Counted from the stretch's first letter, positions 8,756-17,869 are shown. The stretch: DNA of 64,000 nucleotides from Xenophilus arseniciresistens (GCF_028023875.1 NZ_JAQIPB010000001.1:186001-250000), one strand, 5' to 3'. Program-made: numbers and translations. The notes: generated from the letters alone by a model not told the origin.

Positions 8756-8809
8756 GTGTGCATCCCATTCAGGGCGCCGGTGGCCTGGCCGCCGCCGCCC
8801 GTCGCACCC

Positions 8810-10099
8810 ATGCAGCTTTCACGCTTCGCCCTTCTGGCCTGCGCGCCGGCCGTGCTGGGCCTCCTGCTCGCGCCGCCCGCAGGCGCACAGGCACAGGCCC
8901 CCGCCGCCGCGGCACCGGCCGTTGCAGCAGCAGCCCCGCCGACCGCCAGCACCTCGCTGAAGGACGCCTTCGACGCCGCCTGGCAGCAGCAGCCCGAGGC
9001 CCGCGCCCTCGCCCAACGCCGGGTGGCCGCCCAGGCCACGCAGCGCGCCGCCGACACCTGGACGCCCGCGCCCATGGCGCTGGAGCTGGCCCACACCAGC
9101 GACCGGCTCAACAGCAACGAAGGCCAGCGCGAATGGGAAGCCGGCATCGCCATCGCGCTGTGGCGGCCGGGCGAGCGCAGCAGCAGCCGCGCGCTGGCCG
9201 AAGCGCAAGCCCAAGCCCTCGAGCGCCGCGCCGATCTGGCCCGCCTGCAACTGGCCGGCCGGCTGCGCGAAGCCTGGTGGCCGCTGGCCCAGGCGCGGCT
9301 GAACCACCAGTTGGCCGACCAGCAGTTGCAGCTTGCCGAGCAACTGGCCGCCGACGTGGAGCGGCGCATGCAGGCCGGCGAGCTGGCCCGCAGCGACCTG
9401 CTGCAGGCGCAAGGCAGCGTTGCCGCCGCGCGCGCGACGCAGGCCGAAGCCGCGCAGGCCCAGGTCGAGGCCGCCCAGCGCTGGCAGGCCGTGGCGGGCC
9501 AGCCGGCAGCGGCCGATGCCGCCCTGCAGCCCGAGGCCGAGCCCGCCGCCGAAGCCGCGGCCGCCTTCGACAGCCACCCCAGGGGCGCCGAGCTGGCGCA
9601 GCGCCTGGCCGTCGCCCAGGCCAGCGCCGCGCTGACGCAGCGCCAGGGCGCGGGCAACCCCGAGATCACGCTGGGCACCACGCGCGAGCGCGGCAGCTTT
9701 GGCGAGCGCGGCCGCTACGCGCTCAACATCGGCCTGCGCCTGCCCTTCGGCCAGTCGGCGCGCCAGGAAGCCCAGTGGGCCAGCGCCCAGGCCGAGGCGC
9801 TCGAACTCGAGGCGCAGTTGGAACAGGCCCGGCTGGGCCTGGCCACCGAGCAGCACAGCCTGAAGGCCCGCGTGGCGGCCATGCGCGTGCGGCTGGCCGC
9901 GGCCCGGCAGCGCGCGCACCTGGCCGAGCAGACGCGCGAGCTGATCGACAGGTCCTTCCGCCTCGGCGAGTCGGACCTGCCCACCCGCCTGCGCACCCAC
10001 CACGAAGCCGTCGAGGCCGCGCGCCAGCAAGCCGCCGCGCGGCTGGAGCTGGCCAGCGCGATCTCGCAATGGCGCCAGTCGCTGGGCCTGCTGCCCTGA
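8810..10099 (+). CDS. TolC/CzcC-family outer membrane efflux channel
   Basis: A 429-residue outer-membrane factor for the RND pump encoded downstream. The ATG at 8810 begins a signal peptide (LLACAPAVLGLLLAPPAGAQAQ). The mature protein is almost entirely Ala/Gln/Glu/Arg-rich amphipathic helices with two similar halves, the pattern of TolC-type trimeric channels. Examples are EWEAGIAIALWRPGERSSS in the first half and YALNIGLRLPFGQSARQEA in the second. Length matches CzcC. It is the first gene of an operon that runs with short gaps or overlaps to 15415, and it lies just behind the second regulator dyad. It should let metal ions leave from periplasm to outside. Confidence 0.88.
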   Translation: MQLSRFALLACAPAVLGLLLAPPAGAQAQAPAAAAPAVAAAAPPTASTSLKDAFDAAWQQQPEARALAQRRVAAQATQRAADTWTPAPMALELAHTSDRLNSNEGQREWEAGIAIALWRPGERSSSRALAEAQAQALERRADLARLQLAGRLREAWWPLAQARLNHQLADQQLQLAEQLAADVERRMQAGELARSDLLQAQGSVAAARATQAEAAQAQVEAAQRWQAVAGQPAAADAALQPEAEPAAEAAAAFDSHPRGAELAQRLAVAQASAALTQRQGAGNPEITLGTTRERGSFGERGRYALNIGLRLPFGQSARQEAQWASAQAEALELEAQLEQARLGLATEQHSLKARVAAMRVRLAAARQRAHLAEQTRELIDRSFRLGESDLPTRLRTHHEAVEAARQQAAARLELASAISQWRQSLGLLP

Positions 10100-10110
10100 G
10101 AAGGTAGTCC

Positions 10111-10698
10111 ATGGCCCACGCTGTCTCCTCCTTCCTTTCCCTCCGCCCCGTATCCATGAATGTCCTTCGACCCGTCGCCGCGCTGGCCCTGTGCGGCGCG
10201 CTGCTCACGCCGCCGGCCCTGGCCCATGAAGGCCACGACGACGCGCCGGCCGCGCCCACCGGCCAGGCCCCGCCGCGCTTCGCGCTGGAATCCGAAGCCT
10301 TCGAGCTGGTGGGCGTGCTGCAGGGCCAGCGCCTGGCGATCTACCTGGACCGCCACGCCAGCAACGAGCCCGTGAACGACGCACGCATCGAACTGCAACT
10401 GGATGAGGCCCGCTACAGCGCACAGCCGCACGGCAACGGCGAGTACGAAGTGATGCTGCCCCAACCGCTGCCCGCGGGCGACGTGGCGGTGACGGCCACG
10501 CTGGCCCTGGGCCAGGAGGCCGACCTGCTGGCCGGCGATCTGCACATCGAGCAGGCCGCGCATGCGGACCCTGCCGCCATGCCGGCCTGGCGCCGCTACG
10601 GGCCTTGGGCTGCGGGGGCGCTGGCGCTGGTCGCGGTGCTGGGTCTGGCGCTGAGCCGGCGCAAGGGCAGTGCCTCCGTCGAAGGAGCGCGCGCATGA
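10111..10698 (+). CDS. Small His-tagged periplasmic/membrane protein of the metal efflux operon
   Basis: A 195-residue protein I cannot assign to a named family. The start at 10111 has GAGAAGG upstream; an internal ATG at 10156 would give a more compact signal peptide but lacks a ribosome site. After the signal peptide the mature N-terminus reads AHEGHDD, a His/Asp metal-binding-like tag. A compact domain of about 100 residues follows (LVGVLQGQRLAIYLDRH, then GEYEVMLPQPLPAGDVAVTA) that looks like an Ig-type beta sandwich. The C-terminus has one transmembrane helix (residues about 168-186) with an SRRKG cytoplasmic tail. It lies between the channel and adaptor genes and its stop overlaps the adaptor start. 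It may deliver or buffer metal for the pump; this is inference. Confidence 0.75.
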   Translation: MAHAVSSFLSLRPVSMNVLRPVAALALCGALLTPPALAHEGHDDAPAAPTGQAPPRFALESEAFELVGVLQGQRLAIYLDRHASNEPVNDARIELQLDEARYSAQPHGNGEYEVMLPQPLPAGDVAVTATLALGQEADLLAGDLHIEQAAHADPAAMPAWRRYGPWAAGALALVAVLGLALSRRKGSASVEGARA

Positions 10699-11840
10699 AA
10701 GGCCTGAATCTGGATTGGCTCCTCTGCCCGCCGGGGAGCGGGAGAACCACCGCGGCGCTTGGCATTGCCCTGGTGATGCTCGCCGCACCCGCCTTCGCCG
10801 GCCCGGGGCACGACCATGGCGATGCCCCTGCTGCCGCCAGCAGCAACGGCCCGCAGCGCCTGCCCGATGGCAGCGTGTTCCTGCCCAAGCCGGCCCAGCG
10901 CCAGTTGGGCGTGCGCACCGTGCTGGCCGAACGCGGCCAGCATCCGCGCAGCATCGAGCTTGATGGCCGCGTGGTGATGGACCCGCAAAGCGGCGGCCGC
11001 GTGCAGGCGCTGGTGGCCGGGCGCGTGCAGGCAGGCCCGCGCGGCCTGCCCGAGCCCGGCCAGGCCGTGCGCAAGGGGGAGGTGCTGGCCTGGGTGCAGC
11101 CGGCGGCCCCGCCGCTGGAGCGGGCCTCGCAGGCCGCGCAGCTGGCCGAGCTGCGCGCGGCGCAGCAGCTGGCCGAAAAGCGCGTGGCGCGCCTGCGCGC
11201 GCTCAGCGACACCATCCCGCGCAAGGACATCGAGGCCGCCGAAAGCGAGGCCGCGAGCGCGCGCGAACGCGCCCAGGCCATCGGCGCGGGCCTGTCGGGC
11301 CGCGACCCGCTGGTGGCGCCGGTGTCGGGCGTGCTCGCCTCGTCGGCCGTGGTGGCCGGCCAGGTGGTGGATGCGCGAGAGACCCTTTTCGAGATCGTGG
11401 ATCCGCAGCGCCTGCGCATCGAGGCGCTGGCCTATGACCCCGCGCTGCCGGCCGACATCGCGGGCGCGAGCGTCGCCGTGGGCGGCACGCGCGTGCCGCT
11501 GCGCTTCATCGGCGCCGCGCGCAGCCTGCGCGAGCAGGCGCTGCCGCTGTCCTTCGGCGCGCAGGCCGACGCGCTGGCTTCTCTGGCCGTGGGCCAGCCG
11601 CTGCGCGTGCAGGTGCACAGCCGCAGCACGGTGGAGGCCATCGCCGTGCCGCAATCGGCGGTGATGAAGAACGCCGCCAACCAGGCCATCGTCTGGGTCA
11701 AGACGCAGCCCGAGCACTTCGCGCCACGCCCGGTCACCGTGGCGCCGCTGGACGGCGTGCGCGTGGCCGTCACTTCGGGCCTTCAGCCCGGCGAGCGCGT
11801 GGCCACGCAGGGCGCCGCGCTGATCAACCAGGTTCGCTGA
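10695..11840 (+). CDS. Efflux RND periplasmic adaptor subunit (CzcB/CusB type)
   Basis: A 381-residue membrane-fusion protein that links the RND pump to the outer-membrane channel. The start is the ATG in the ATGA overlap at 10695. The signal region ends at APAFAG and the mature protein opens with the His-rich GPGHDHGD. The lipoyl/barrel-sandwich halves are split by a short helical hairpin (ERASQAAQLAELRAAQQLAEKR to SEAASARERAQAIG), with VAPVSGVLASSAVVAGQVV marking the second lipoyl half. The beta-barrel and membrane-proximal domains follow, including HFAPRPVTVAPLDGVRV near the end. The hairpin is short, as in CusB/CzcB rather than AcrA. It acts in the periplasm with the genes at 8810 and 11848. 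Confidence 0.9.
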   Translation: MKGLNLDWLLCPPGSGRTTAALGIALVMLAAPAFAGPGHDHGDAPAAASSNGPQRLPDGSVFLPKPAQRQLGVRTVLAERGQHPRSIELDGRVVMDPQSGGRVQALVAGRVQAGPRGLPEPGQAVRKGEVLAWVQPAAPPLERASQAAQLAELRAAQQLAEKRVARLRALSDTIPRKDIEAAESEAASARERAQAIGAGLSGRDPLVAPVSGVLASSAVVAGQVVDARETLFEIVDPQRLRIEALAYDPALPADIAGASVAVGGTRVPLRFIGAARSLREQALPLSFGAQADALASLAVGQPLRVQVHSRSTVEAIAVPQSAVMKNAANQAIVWVKTQPEHFAPRPVTVAPLDGVRVAVTSGLQPGERVATQGAALINQVR

Positions 11841-11847
11841 CACCATC

Positions 11848-14800
11848 ATGTTCAAGTGGCTTCTGGACCACAGCCTGGCCAACAGGCTGCTGGTGATCAT
11901 CGTGGCGCTGGCGGCCATGGCCTATGGCCTGTTCACGCTTTCGCGCACGCCGGTGGACGTGTTCCCCGACCTCAACAAGCCCACGGTGACGGTGATGACC
12001 GAAGCCGGCGGCATGGCCGCCGAAGAGGTGGAGCAGCTCATCACCTTCCCGCTGGAGACGAGCATGAACGGCCTGCCCGGCGTGGAGACGGTGCGCTCGG
12101 TGTCCTCGGCCGGCCTGTCCTTCCTCTACGTCACCTTCGACTGGGGCACCGAGATCTTCCGCGCGCGCCAGCTGGTGTCGGAGCGCCTGTCGGCGATGGA
12201 GGAAGGGCTGCCGAACGGCGTGGTGCCGCGCATGGGGCCGGTCAGCTCCATCATGGGCGAGATCATGCAGATCGCCATTCCGGTGGACGGCGAAAAGATC
12301 TCGGCCATGGCCGTGCGCGAGTACGCCGACTGGGTGCTGCGCCCGCGCCTGATGTCGGTGCCCGGCGTGGCGCAGGTCATCCCCATCGGTGGCGAGGTGC
12401 GGCAGTTCCAGGTGCAGCCGATGGCCGCGCAGATGGCGCAGCTGGGCGTGTCCTTCGAGCAGCTCGAAGCCGCGCTGCAGGGCTTTTCGGCCAACACCTC
12501 GGGCGGCTTTCTCGAAGTCAACGGCCGCGAATACCTGATCCGCCACCTGGGCCGCACCTCGCGCCTGGACGACCTGCGCCGGCTGGCCGTGGGCAGCCGC
12601 AACGGCCAGCCCATCCTGCTGCACCAGGTGGCGCAGGTGGCCTTTGCGGCGGCCATCAAGCGCGGCGACGCGGGCTTCGAAGGTCGGCCCGCCGTGATCC
12701 TGGGCATTCAGAAACAGCCCACGGCCGACACCATGGCGCTCACCGGCCAGATCGAGGACGCGCTGGCCGGCATGAAAAGCTCGCTGCCCGCGGGCATGGA
12801 TGCGCCGCGCGTCACCTTCCGGCAGGCCAGCTTCATCGAAGTCTCCATCACCACCCTGCAGGGCAAGCTGATCGGCGCCTCGGTCTTCGTGGCCGTGATC
12901 CTGTTCTTCTTCCTGGGCACCGTGCGGCCCACGCTGATCGCGCTCACCGCCATCCCGGTGTCCATCTTCATCACGGCGCTGGTGTTCCGCTGGTTCGGCA
13001 TGTCCATCAACACCATGACGCTGGGCGGCCTGGCGATCGCCATCGGCGGCCTGGTGGACGACGCGGTGGTGGACGTGGAAAACATCATGCGGCGACTGCG
13101 CGAGGACCGCGCGCGCCAGCCGATGCGGCGCCTGAACCCGCTGGAAGTGGTCAAGCGTGCGTCGATGGAGGTGCGCTCGGCCATCCTCTACGCCACGGTC
13201 ATCATCGTGCTGGTGTTCCTTCCGCTGTTCGCGCTGCCGGGGCTGGAAGGGCGATTGTTCGTGCCGCTGGGCGTGGCCTTCATCGTGTCCACGCTCGCCT
13301 CGCTGCTGGTGTCGGTGACCGTGACGCCCGTGCTCAGCTACTACCTGCTGCCGCGCATGAGGCGGCTGGATCACGGCGACACGAAGCTGCTGGCCTGGCT
13401 GAAGGCGCGCTACGGCCATGGCCTACAGGCCGTGCTGCGGCGCCCGCGCATCGCCATCGCGTCGGCCGCCGTGGCCGTGCTGGCGGCGGGCGCGGCGGTG
13501 CCCTTCTTCCCCACCACCTTCCTGCCGCCCTTCAATGAAGGCACCCTGCTGATCGGCATGCGGCTGAACCCGGGCGTGACGCTGGAACAGAGCGCGGCCC
13601 TGGCCAGCCAGGCCGAGCGCCTGGTGCGCGCGGTGCCCGAGGTCACGCACGTGGGCCGGCGCAGCGGGCGGGCCGAGCTGGACGAGCACGCCGAGGGCGT
13701 GCACGTGAGCGAGCTGGACGTCGGCCTGCTGCCCGCCGCTGCATTGCAGCGCCCGATGGCCGAGATCACGGCTGACATCCGCCGGCGCATCGCGCATCTG
13801 CCCGCGGCCATCAGCATCGGGCAGCCCATCTCGCATCGCATCGACCACATGCTTTCGGGCGTGCGCGCGCAGATCGCGATCAAGCTCTTCGGCGAAGACC
13901 TGGACGTGCTGCGCGGCCAGGCCGAGCTGCTGCGCGGGCGGCTGGCCGGCATCCCCGGCCTGGCCGACCTGGAGGTGGAAAAGCAGGTGCTGTCGCCGCA
14001 GATCAAGGTGCATGTGGACTACGACCGCGCCGCGCAATACGGCGTGTCAGCGCCTCAGGTGCTGGCTTCCTTGCAGCGGCTGGTGGAAGGCCAGCGCGTG
14101 TCGCAGGTGACCGAGGGTGCGCGCCGCTTCGCGCTGGTGGTGCGCCTGCCCGAAAGCGCCCGCAGCGCCGAAGGCCTGGGCCAGTTGCTGATCGAAACGC
14201 CGAACGGCCATGTGCCGCTGTCGCGCATCGCCACCATCGAGGACGGCGACGGACCCAATCAGGTGAGCCGCGACGACGGGCGCAGGCGCATCGTGCTGCA
14301 AGCCAATGCGTCGGGCCGCGCGCTGTCGGAAGTGGTGGCAGACATGCGCGCGGCGGTGGCCGGCATGAAGCTGCCCGAGGGCTACTTCATCACGCTGGGC
14401 GGCCAGTTCCAGGCCCAGGAGGAAGCCTCGCGCCTGGTGGGCCTGCTGTCGCTGATCTCGCTGACCCTGATGTTCGTGGTGCTCTACAGCCGCTACCAAT
14501 CCGTGGTGCTGTCGGTGCTCATCATGGCCAATATCCCGCTCGCGCTGGTGGGTGCGGTGATCGGGCTGTGGCTGTCGGGCCAGCCGCTGTCGGTGGCCGC
14601 GCTGGTGGGCTTCATCACGCTGGCGGGCATCTCGGTGCGCAACGGCATCCTGAAGGTCAGCCACTACATCAACCTGATGCGCTTCGAGGGCGAGCAGTTC
14701 GACGTGAAGATGATCGTGCGCGGCTCGCTGGAGCGGCTCTCCCCGGTGCTGATGACCGCGCTGGTCACCGCCTTTGCGCTGGCGCCGCTGCTGTTCGAAG

Positions 14801-14970
14801 CCGAGCGCCCGGGCACCGAAGTGCTGCATCCCGTGGCCGTCGTCATCTTCTCGGGCCTGATCAGCTCCACCCTGCTCGACACCTTCCTCACGCCCGCCCT
14901 GTTCTGGCTCTTTGGCCGCAGGAGCGCACAGCGCCTGGTCGAGGCCTCCGACGACACGCAGGCGCTGTGA
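11848..14970 (+). CDS. Heavy-metal efflux RND permease (CzcA/CusA family)
   Basis: A 1040-residue inner-membrane proton/metal antiporter with the RND layout: TM1 at residues about 10-30, large periplasmic loop, TM2-6, central amphipathic helix, TM7, second large loop and TM8-12. The heavy-metal branch is indicated by the TM4 acidic signature GGLVDDAVVDVEN (Asp404, Asp405, Asp409, Glu411), the counterpart of the proton-relay acids in CzcA. Other markers are TPVDVFPDLNKPTVTV near the N-terminus and GFITLAGISVRNGILK in the second half. The gene starts 7 bp after the adaptor. Substrate (Zn/Co/Cd versus Cu/Ag) cannot be settled by eye; no long Met-rich track is evident, which leans toward divalent cations. 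Confidence 0.93.
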   Translation: MFKWLLDHSLANRLLVIIVALAAMAYGLFTLSRTPVDVFPDLNKPTVTVMTEAGGMAAEEVEQLITFPLETSMNGLPGVETVRSVSSAGLSFLYVTFDWGTEIFRARQLVSERLSAMEEGLPNGVVPRMGPVSSIMGEIMQIAIPVDGEKISAMAVREYADWVLRPRLMSVPGVAQVIPIGGEVRQFQVQPMAAQMAQLGVSFEQLEAALQGFSANTSGGFLEVNGREYLIRHLGRTSRLDDLRRLAVGSRNGQPILLHQVAQVAFAAAIKRGDAGFEGRPAVILGIQKQPTADTMALTGQIEDALAGMKSSLPAGMDAPRVTFRQASFIEVSITTLQGKLIGASVFVAVILFFFLGTVRPTLIALTAIPVSIFITALVFRWFGMSINTMTLGGLAIAIGGLVDDAVVDVENIMRRLREDRARQPMRRLNPLEVVKRASMEVRSAILYATVIIVLVFLPLFALPGLEGRLFVPLGVAFIVSTLASLLVSVTVTPVLSYYLLPRMRRLDHGDTKLLAWLKARYGHGLQAVLRRPRIAIASAAVAVLAAGAAVPFFPTTFLPPFNEGTLLIGMRLNPGVTLEQSAALASQAERLVRAVPEVTHVGRRSGRAELDEHAEGVHVSELDVGLLPAAALQRPMAEITADIRRRIAHLPAAISIGQPISHRIDHMLSGVRAQIAIKLFGEDLDVLRGQAELLRGRLAGIPGLADLEVEKQVLSPQIKVHVDYDRAAQYGVSAPQVLASLQRLVEGQRVSQVTEGARRFALVVRLPESARSAEGLGQLLIETPNGHVPLSRIATIEDGDGPNQVSRDDGRRRIVLQANASGRALSEVVADMRAAVAGMKLPEGYFITLGGQFQAQEEASRLVGLLSLISLTLMFVVLYSRYQSVVLSVLIMANIPLALVGAVIGLWLSGQPLSVAALVGFITLAGISVRNGILKVSHYINLMRFEGEQFDVKMIVRGSLERLSPVLMTALVTAFALAPLLFEAERPGTEVLHPVAVVIFSGLISSTLLDTFLTPALFWLFGRRSAQRLVEASDDTQAL

Positions 14971-15025
14971 ACGCGGCCCGGCCTTCCCGACTGACCCCAT
15001 CCCAACCCCCAAAGGAGTTCTGCGC

Positions 15026-15415
15026 ATGACACCCCGCATCCGCCCCATGGCCCTGGCCGCCGCATTCGCCGCCACGATCCTCGGCCCCCTGCCCGCCCTG
15101 GCCGACCCCAGCCACGACCTGGCGCCCGCGCATGGCGGCGTGGTGGTCGAGGCCAGGCATGTGGTCTATGAACTGGTGGCCAAGGCCGACCGCCTGCAGC
15201 TGCACCTGCGCGACCACGGCAAGCCCATGCCCGTGGCCGGCGTGAGCGCCAGGCTGACGCTGCTGACCGGCACGCAGAAGCAGGAAGCGACGCTGCAGGC
15301 CGTGGGCGACCGGCTTGAAGCCACGGGCAGCTTCAACGTGGCGGCGGGCACCAAGGTGGTGGCCGTGGTGTCACGCAACGGCAAGAACCTGGGCACCGCA
15401 CGCTTCGCGCTCTGA
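15026..15415 (+). CDS. Small periplasmic protein at the end of the metal efflux operon
   Basis: A 129-residue exported protein with AAAGGAG before its ATG. The signal peptide ends near LPALADP. The mature protein starts with SHDLAPAHGGVVVEA, again a His-containing tag right after the cleavage site, and continues as a small beta-rich domain (VYELVAKADRLQLHLRDHG, then GVSARLTLLTG and FNVAAGTKVVAVV). The start resembles an N-terminal module of some efflux adaptors (HGG followed by a beta strand), but here it is a separate protein. It probably binds or senses the metal exported by the pump. No established family name is claimed. Confidence 0.75.
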   Translation: MTPRIRPMALAAAFAATILGPLPALADPSHDLAPAHGGVVVEARHVVYELVAKADRLQLHLRDHGKPMPVAGVSARLTLLTGTQKQEATLQAVGDRLEATGSFNVAAGTKVVAVVSRNGKNLGTARFAL

Positions 15416-15445
15416 GCCCAGGGGTGAGAGCTGCGCCTGACGGCT

Positions 15446-15904
15446 TCAGTAGGAGGACGCCAGCCACTCGCCGTCGTCCGCATCCAGATCGCTCGGGCTT
15501 TCGCTGCGGTTGTCGATGCGGTGCAGCACTCCCTTGCAGTAGTGCCACAGATCTTCACGCTCCACGTGCTCGCCGTTAAGCAGGCTGGTGATGCGCTGCC
15601 GCCAGGAGGGGTCGCTGACATGCACGAGCGGTTCGCTGGGAAAGTCCCGCACCAGCTGGCGCTCTTCGCACACGATTCGGACATGGCGCAGGCGGCGAGA
15701 CAGCGTGACCGCGGCCATGAAGTGGTCCACCGCCGTCGCCGGGCCCTGCACCATGTGGAAGACACCCATGCCATCGTCCAGCAGCGCACTGGTCACCTGG
15801 GCCTGCGCCGCCGCCTGCCGGGCGAACTTGATGAACACCTCGGCCGGCCACCGGCCTGACTTGCTGCGCCCCACGTACACCACCAGCTTGTTGTGGCCAA
15901 ACAA
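15446..15904 (-). CDS. BLUF-like domain protein lacking apparent flavin-contact residues
   Basis: A 152-residue protein. The start is a TTG at 15904, supported by a strong GAGGAG six bases upstream; no ATG fits. Residues 5-95 resemble a BLUF (blue-light FAD) domain: LVVYVGRS near the start, a helix, TSALLDDGMGVFHMVQGP and then TLSRRLRHVRIVCEERQL with DFPSEPL. In BLUF proteins a Tyr, an Asn and a Gln contact the flavin. Tyr10 is kept, but the Asn position reads Ala (about 32) and the Gln of the FxQxLEG motif reads His50. It is therefore probably not a standard photoreceptor. The C-terminal 50 residues are acidic and unassigned. It lies tail to tail with the metal operon. Confidence 0.5.
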   Translation of the reverse strand: MFGHNKLVVYVGRSKSGRWPAEVFIKFARQAAAQAQVTSALLDDGMGVFHMVQGPATAVDHFMAAVTLSRRLRHVRIVCEERQLVRDFPSEPLVHVSDPSWRQRITSLLNGEHVEREDLWHYCKGVLHRIDNRSESPSDLDADDGEWLASSY

Positions 15905-16114
15905 GATGCACTCCTCAATCGTTCTGCTGCATTTTGTTTCAGACCGTTAATCCGAAAGCACGCAGAGACTGAAGAAGAGCACTGTTACAAGATCACACTT
16001 CCGGGTAGGCGGGCCCGGCGCGGCCCTGCGCGAGGGCGCTCAAAGGGGCGCTTTTGCAGCGGGCCCGAGGGACGCGGCGCTGCGGCGTTGGCAGCAATCT
16101 CTTCCTTGGACGAC

Positions 16115-16345
16115 TCAGGAGCGTGCAGACCCGCCCGGTGCCGCCTCATCGGCCCGCGCCGTGAGGGCCGCGCGGGGCTCGGACGATTCCATGCGCAGCG
16201 CCACGGCATGCTCCGGTGACAGCAGCAGCGAGGCCTTGCAATAGGCGCAGCGATAGGCCCTGCGGCCCAGGACGAACCGCATCCACAGGCTGCGCCGGAC
16301 CCGTTCCGGGTAGCAGTGATCGCAACATTTTCCGTACAGCGCCAC
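16115..16345 (-). CDS. Small zinc-ribbon protein
   Basis: A 76-residue protein starting at GTG 16345, with AAAGAGG about five bases upstream. Two CxxC knuckles are visible, C8-D-H-C11 and C33-A-Y-C36, separated by a basic stretch VRRSLWMRFVLGRR. This is the layout of small zinc-ribbon proteins common in Burkholderiales. The C-terminal third is Ala/Glu-rich and probably unstructured. Function unknown. It is on the same strand as, and about 210 bp upstream of, the BLUF-like gene, so the two may share a transcript. A longer upstream reading through MSHKVSLILL is possible but has no ribosome site and would add an unusual hydrophobic N-terminus. Confidence 0.5.
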   Translation of the reverse strand: MALYGKCCDHCYPERVRRSLWMRFVLGRRAYRCAYCKASLLLSPEHAVALRMESSEPRAALTARADEAAPGGSARS

Positions 16346-16942
16346 AAGGACCTCTTTGAGCCGAACAGCGGGGAAACAAAGACAAGCCCACTGCTGTTCG
16401 GCCGGCGGGGTGGATGCCGCAACCGGGCGTTCCGGCAGCGATTGACAAAAGATTAACAGTATCAAGCTTACTTTGTGTGACATTTCGCACGAAATTCGTC
16501 ATATTGATCGCGTGACGCCGTGCGAAAGCGTCAGTTCTGCTTTTAAGCGGATGGCACTTCTGCTGCAGCAAGCGCTGCATTCCGCACACGGAAACGGCCC
16601 CGCCGTTCCGTTACATCCGGATGGGCGCTTCGAAGAAATGACACAAATTGATTTAACGAAGTGCCAAAGATTGCCGCTGAAAGGCAAATTGCTGGGCACT
16701 CAGCCCGGCCGCGAGGCCCGGCCAGGGCCTGGGTTGCGTCTAGAGTCTGACCCACCGGCGACGCCACCCAGAACAAAGAATATTTGCGGGCGAAGCGGTC
16801 TCTGCTGACGTTGGAGGTCCGGCAGTTTTGCGACGAAAGCGACCCAAGCCCGGTGACCGGGGCGGAATGAGGCGCCAGTGCGCAATGGGAACTCCTGCGA
16901 AGGCGCGAGGTGCGGAAATTCCGAAACCAGTCGAGCCGAGGC
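16346..16942 (+). other. Gene-free, lower-GC intergenic region
   Basis: About 600 bp separate the zinc-ribbon gene (minus) from the LysR gene (plus). The stretch 16440-16700 is clearly richer in A and T than the rest of the window. A short plus-strand open frame (16473-16808) has no ribosome site or recognisable protein character, so I do not call it. The region probably holds promoters for both flanking genes; no operator could be defined with confidence. Confidence 0.5.
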
Positions 16943-17869
16943 ATGCTGAATTCCAATTGGGACAATTTGCGGGTTTTTCTTGCCGTTGCGCGCCACAACT
17001 CGGCCGTGGAGGCGTCGGCTTCGCTGTCCCTGGACCATTCCACGGTCACCAGGCGCCTGAAAATCCTCGAGCGCGAGCTCGGCACCCAATTGTTCGGCAG
17101 GAACTCCCAGGGCCATGTGCTGACCCATGCCGGGCGCCAGCTTCTGCGCTCGGTCGAGGCGATCGAGAACAGCTTGTCGATGGTCGAATCACAGGTTGGC
17201 CACGACAACAAGACGCTGATCGGCAAGATCAGGCTGGGCGCCACCGAAGGATTCGGCAGCTTTTTCCTCACGCCCCATCTTTGCGATTTCTGCGAAAGGC
17301 ATCCGCAAATCCGCGTGGATGTTCTTTCGATGCCGCGGTGCATCAACCTTTCCAAGCGGGAGGCCGACCTGGCAATCAGCGTGGACCGCCCGACGGCCGG
17401 CTTTTACGTGGCCTCCAAATTGTCGGATTACCGGCTTCGGCTTTACGCAACGCCCAATTACCTGGCCAGCCATCCGCCCATCAAATCGGTCGCGGATATT
17501 TCTCATCATCGGCTGATCGCCTATGTGGACGAATTGTCTTACAGCGACGAACTCCGGTACGTCGAAAAACTCGCACCGGGCGCGCTCGTGCGTCTGCGCA
17601 GCACCAGCATCATTGCGCAATTGAATGCCGCACGGCGGGGCAAGGCACTGGCCATTCTTCCGTGCTTTCTGGCCACCCCATGCGCCGACCTTCTGCCGGT
17701 TTTGCCCGACGAAGCCTCGCTGGTGCGAACTTTCTGGCTCATTGCCCACAAGGAGCAGCGCGAAATCGCCCGCATCCGCGTGCTGTGGGATTACCTGCGC
17801 CAGACCGTGGAAATCAACCGCGACTTCCTGATGGGTGACAGCCAGGAACTGCGCTTCCTCGATGACTGA
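16943..17869 (+). CDS. LysR-family transcriptional regulator
   Basis: A 308-residue LysR-type regulator. The ATG at 16943 (MLNSNWDNLRVFLAV) is preferred; a GTG 11 codons upstream is an alternative. The N-terminal winged helix-turn-helix (residues about 5-64) has SLDHSTVTRRLKILERELG, LFGR and THAGRQLL. The rest is a two-subdomain effector-binding region (LGATEGFGSFFLTPHL onward) like that of LysR regulators which repress their own promoter and activate a neighbour. Base composition is lower in GC than the surrounding genes. It lies directly upstream of, and in the same direction as, the ABC transporter operon beginning at 18169, with a 299-bp gap holding inverted repeats, so control of that operon is a reasonable guess. 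Confidence 0.88.
   Translation: MLNSNWDNLRVFLAVARHNSAVEASASLSLDHSTVTRRLKILERELGTQLFGRNSQGHVLTHAGRQLLRSVEAIENSLSMVESQVGHDNKTLIGKIRLGATEGFGSFFLTPHLCDFCERHPQIRVDVLSMPRCINLSKREADLAISVDRPTAGFYVASKLSDYRLRLYATPNYLASHPPIKSVADISHHRLIAYVDELSYSDELRYVEKLAPGALVRLRSTSIIAQLNAARRGKALAILPCFLATPCADLLPVLPDEASLVRTFWLIAHKEQREIARIRVLWDYLRQTVEINRDFLMGDSQELRFLDD

Noticed and set aside
11824-13419. Long minus-strand open frame opposite the RND permease gene
   Set aside because: High-GC codon bias opens the antisense frame. The plus-strand frame has full family features; the antisense protein is His/Arg/Gln-rich with no domain or ribosome site. The same applies to other long antisense frames (for example 42584-44401 and 54925-56787).
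16473-16808. Plus-strand 111-codon open frame in the lower-GC gap
   Set aside because: No ribosome site, no signal or domain, and a composition unlike a folded protein.
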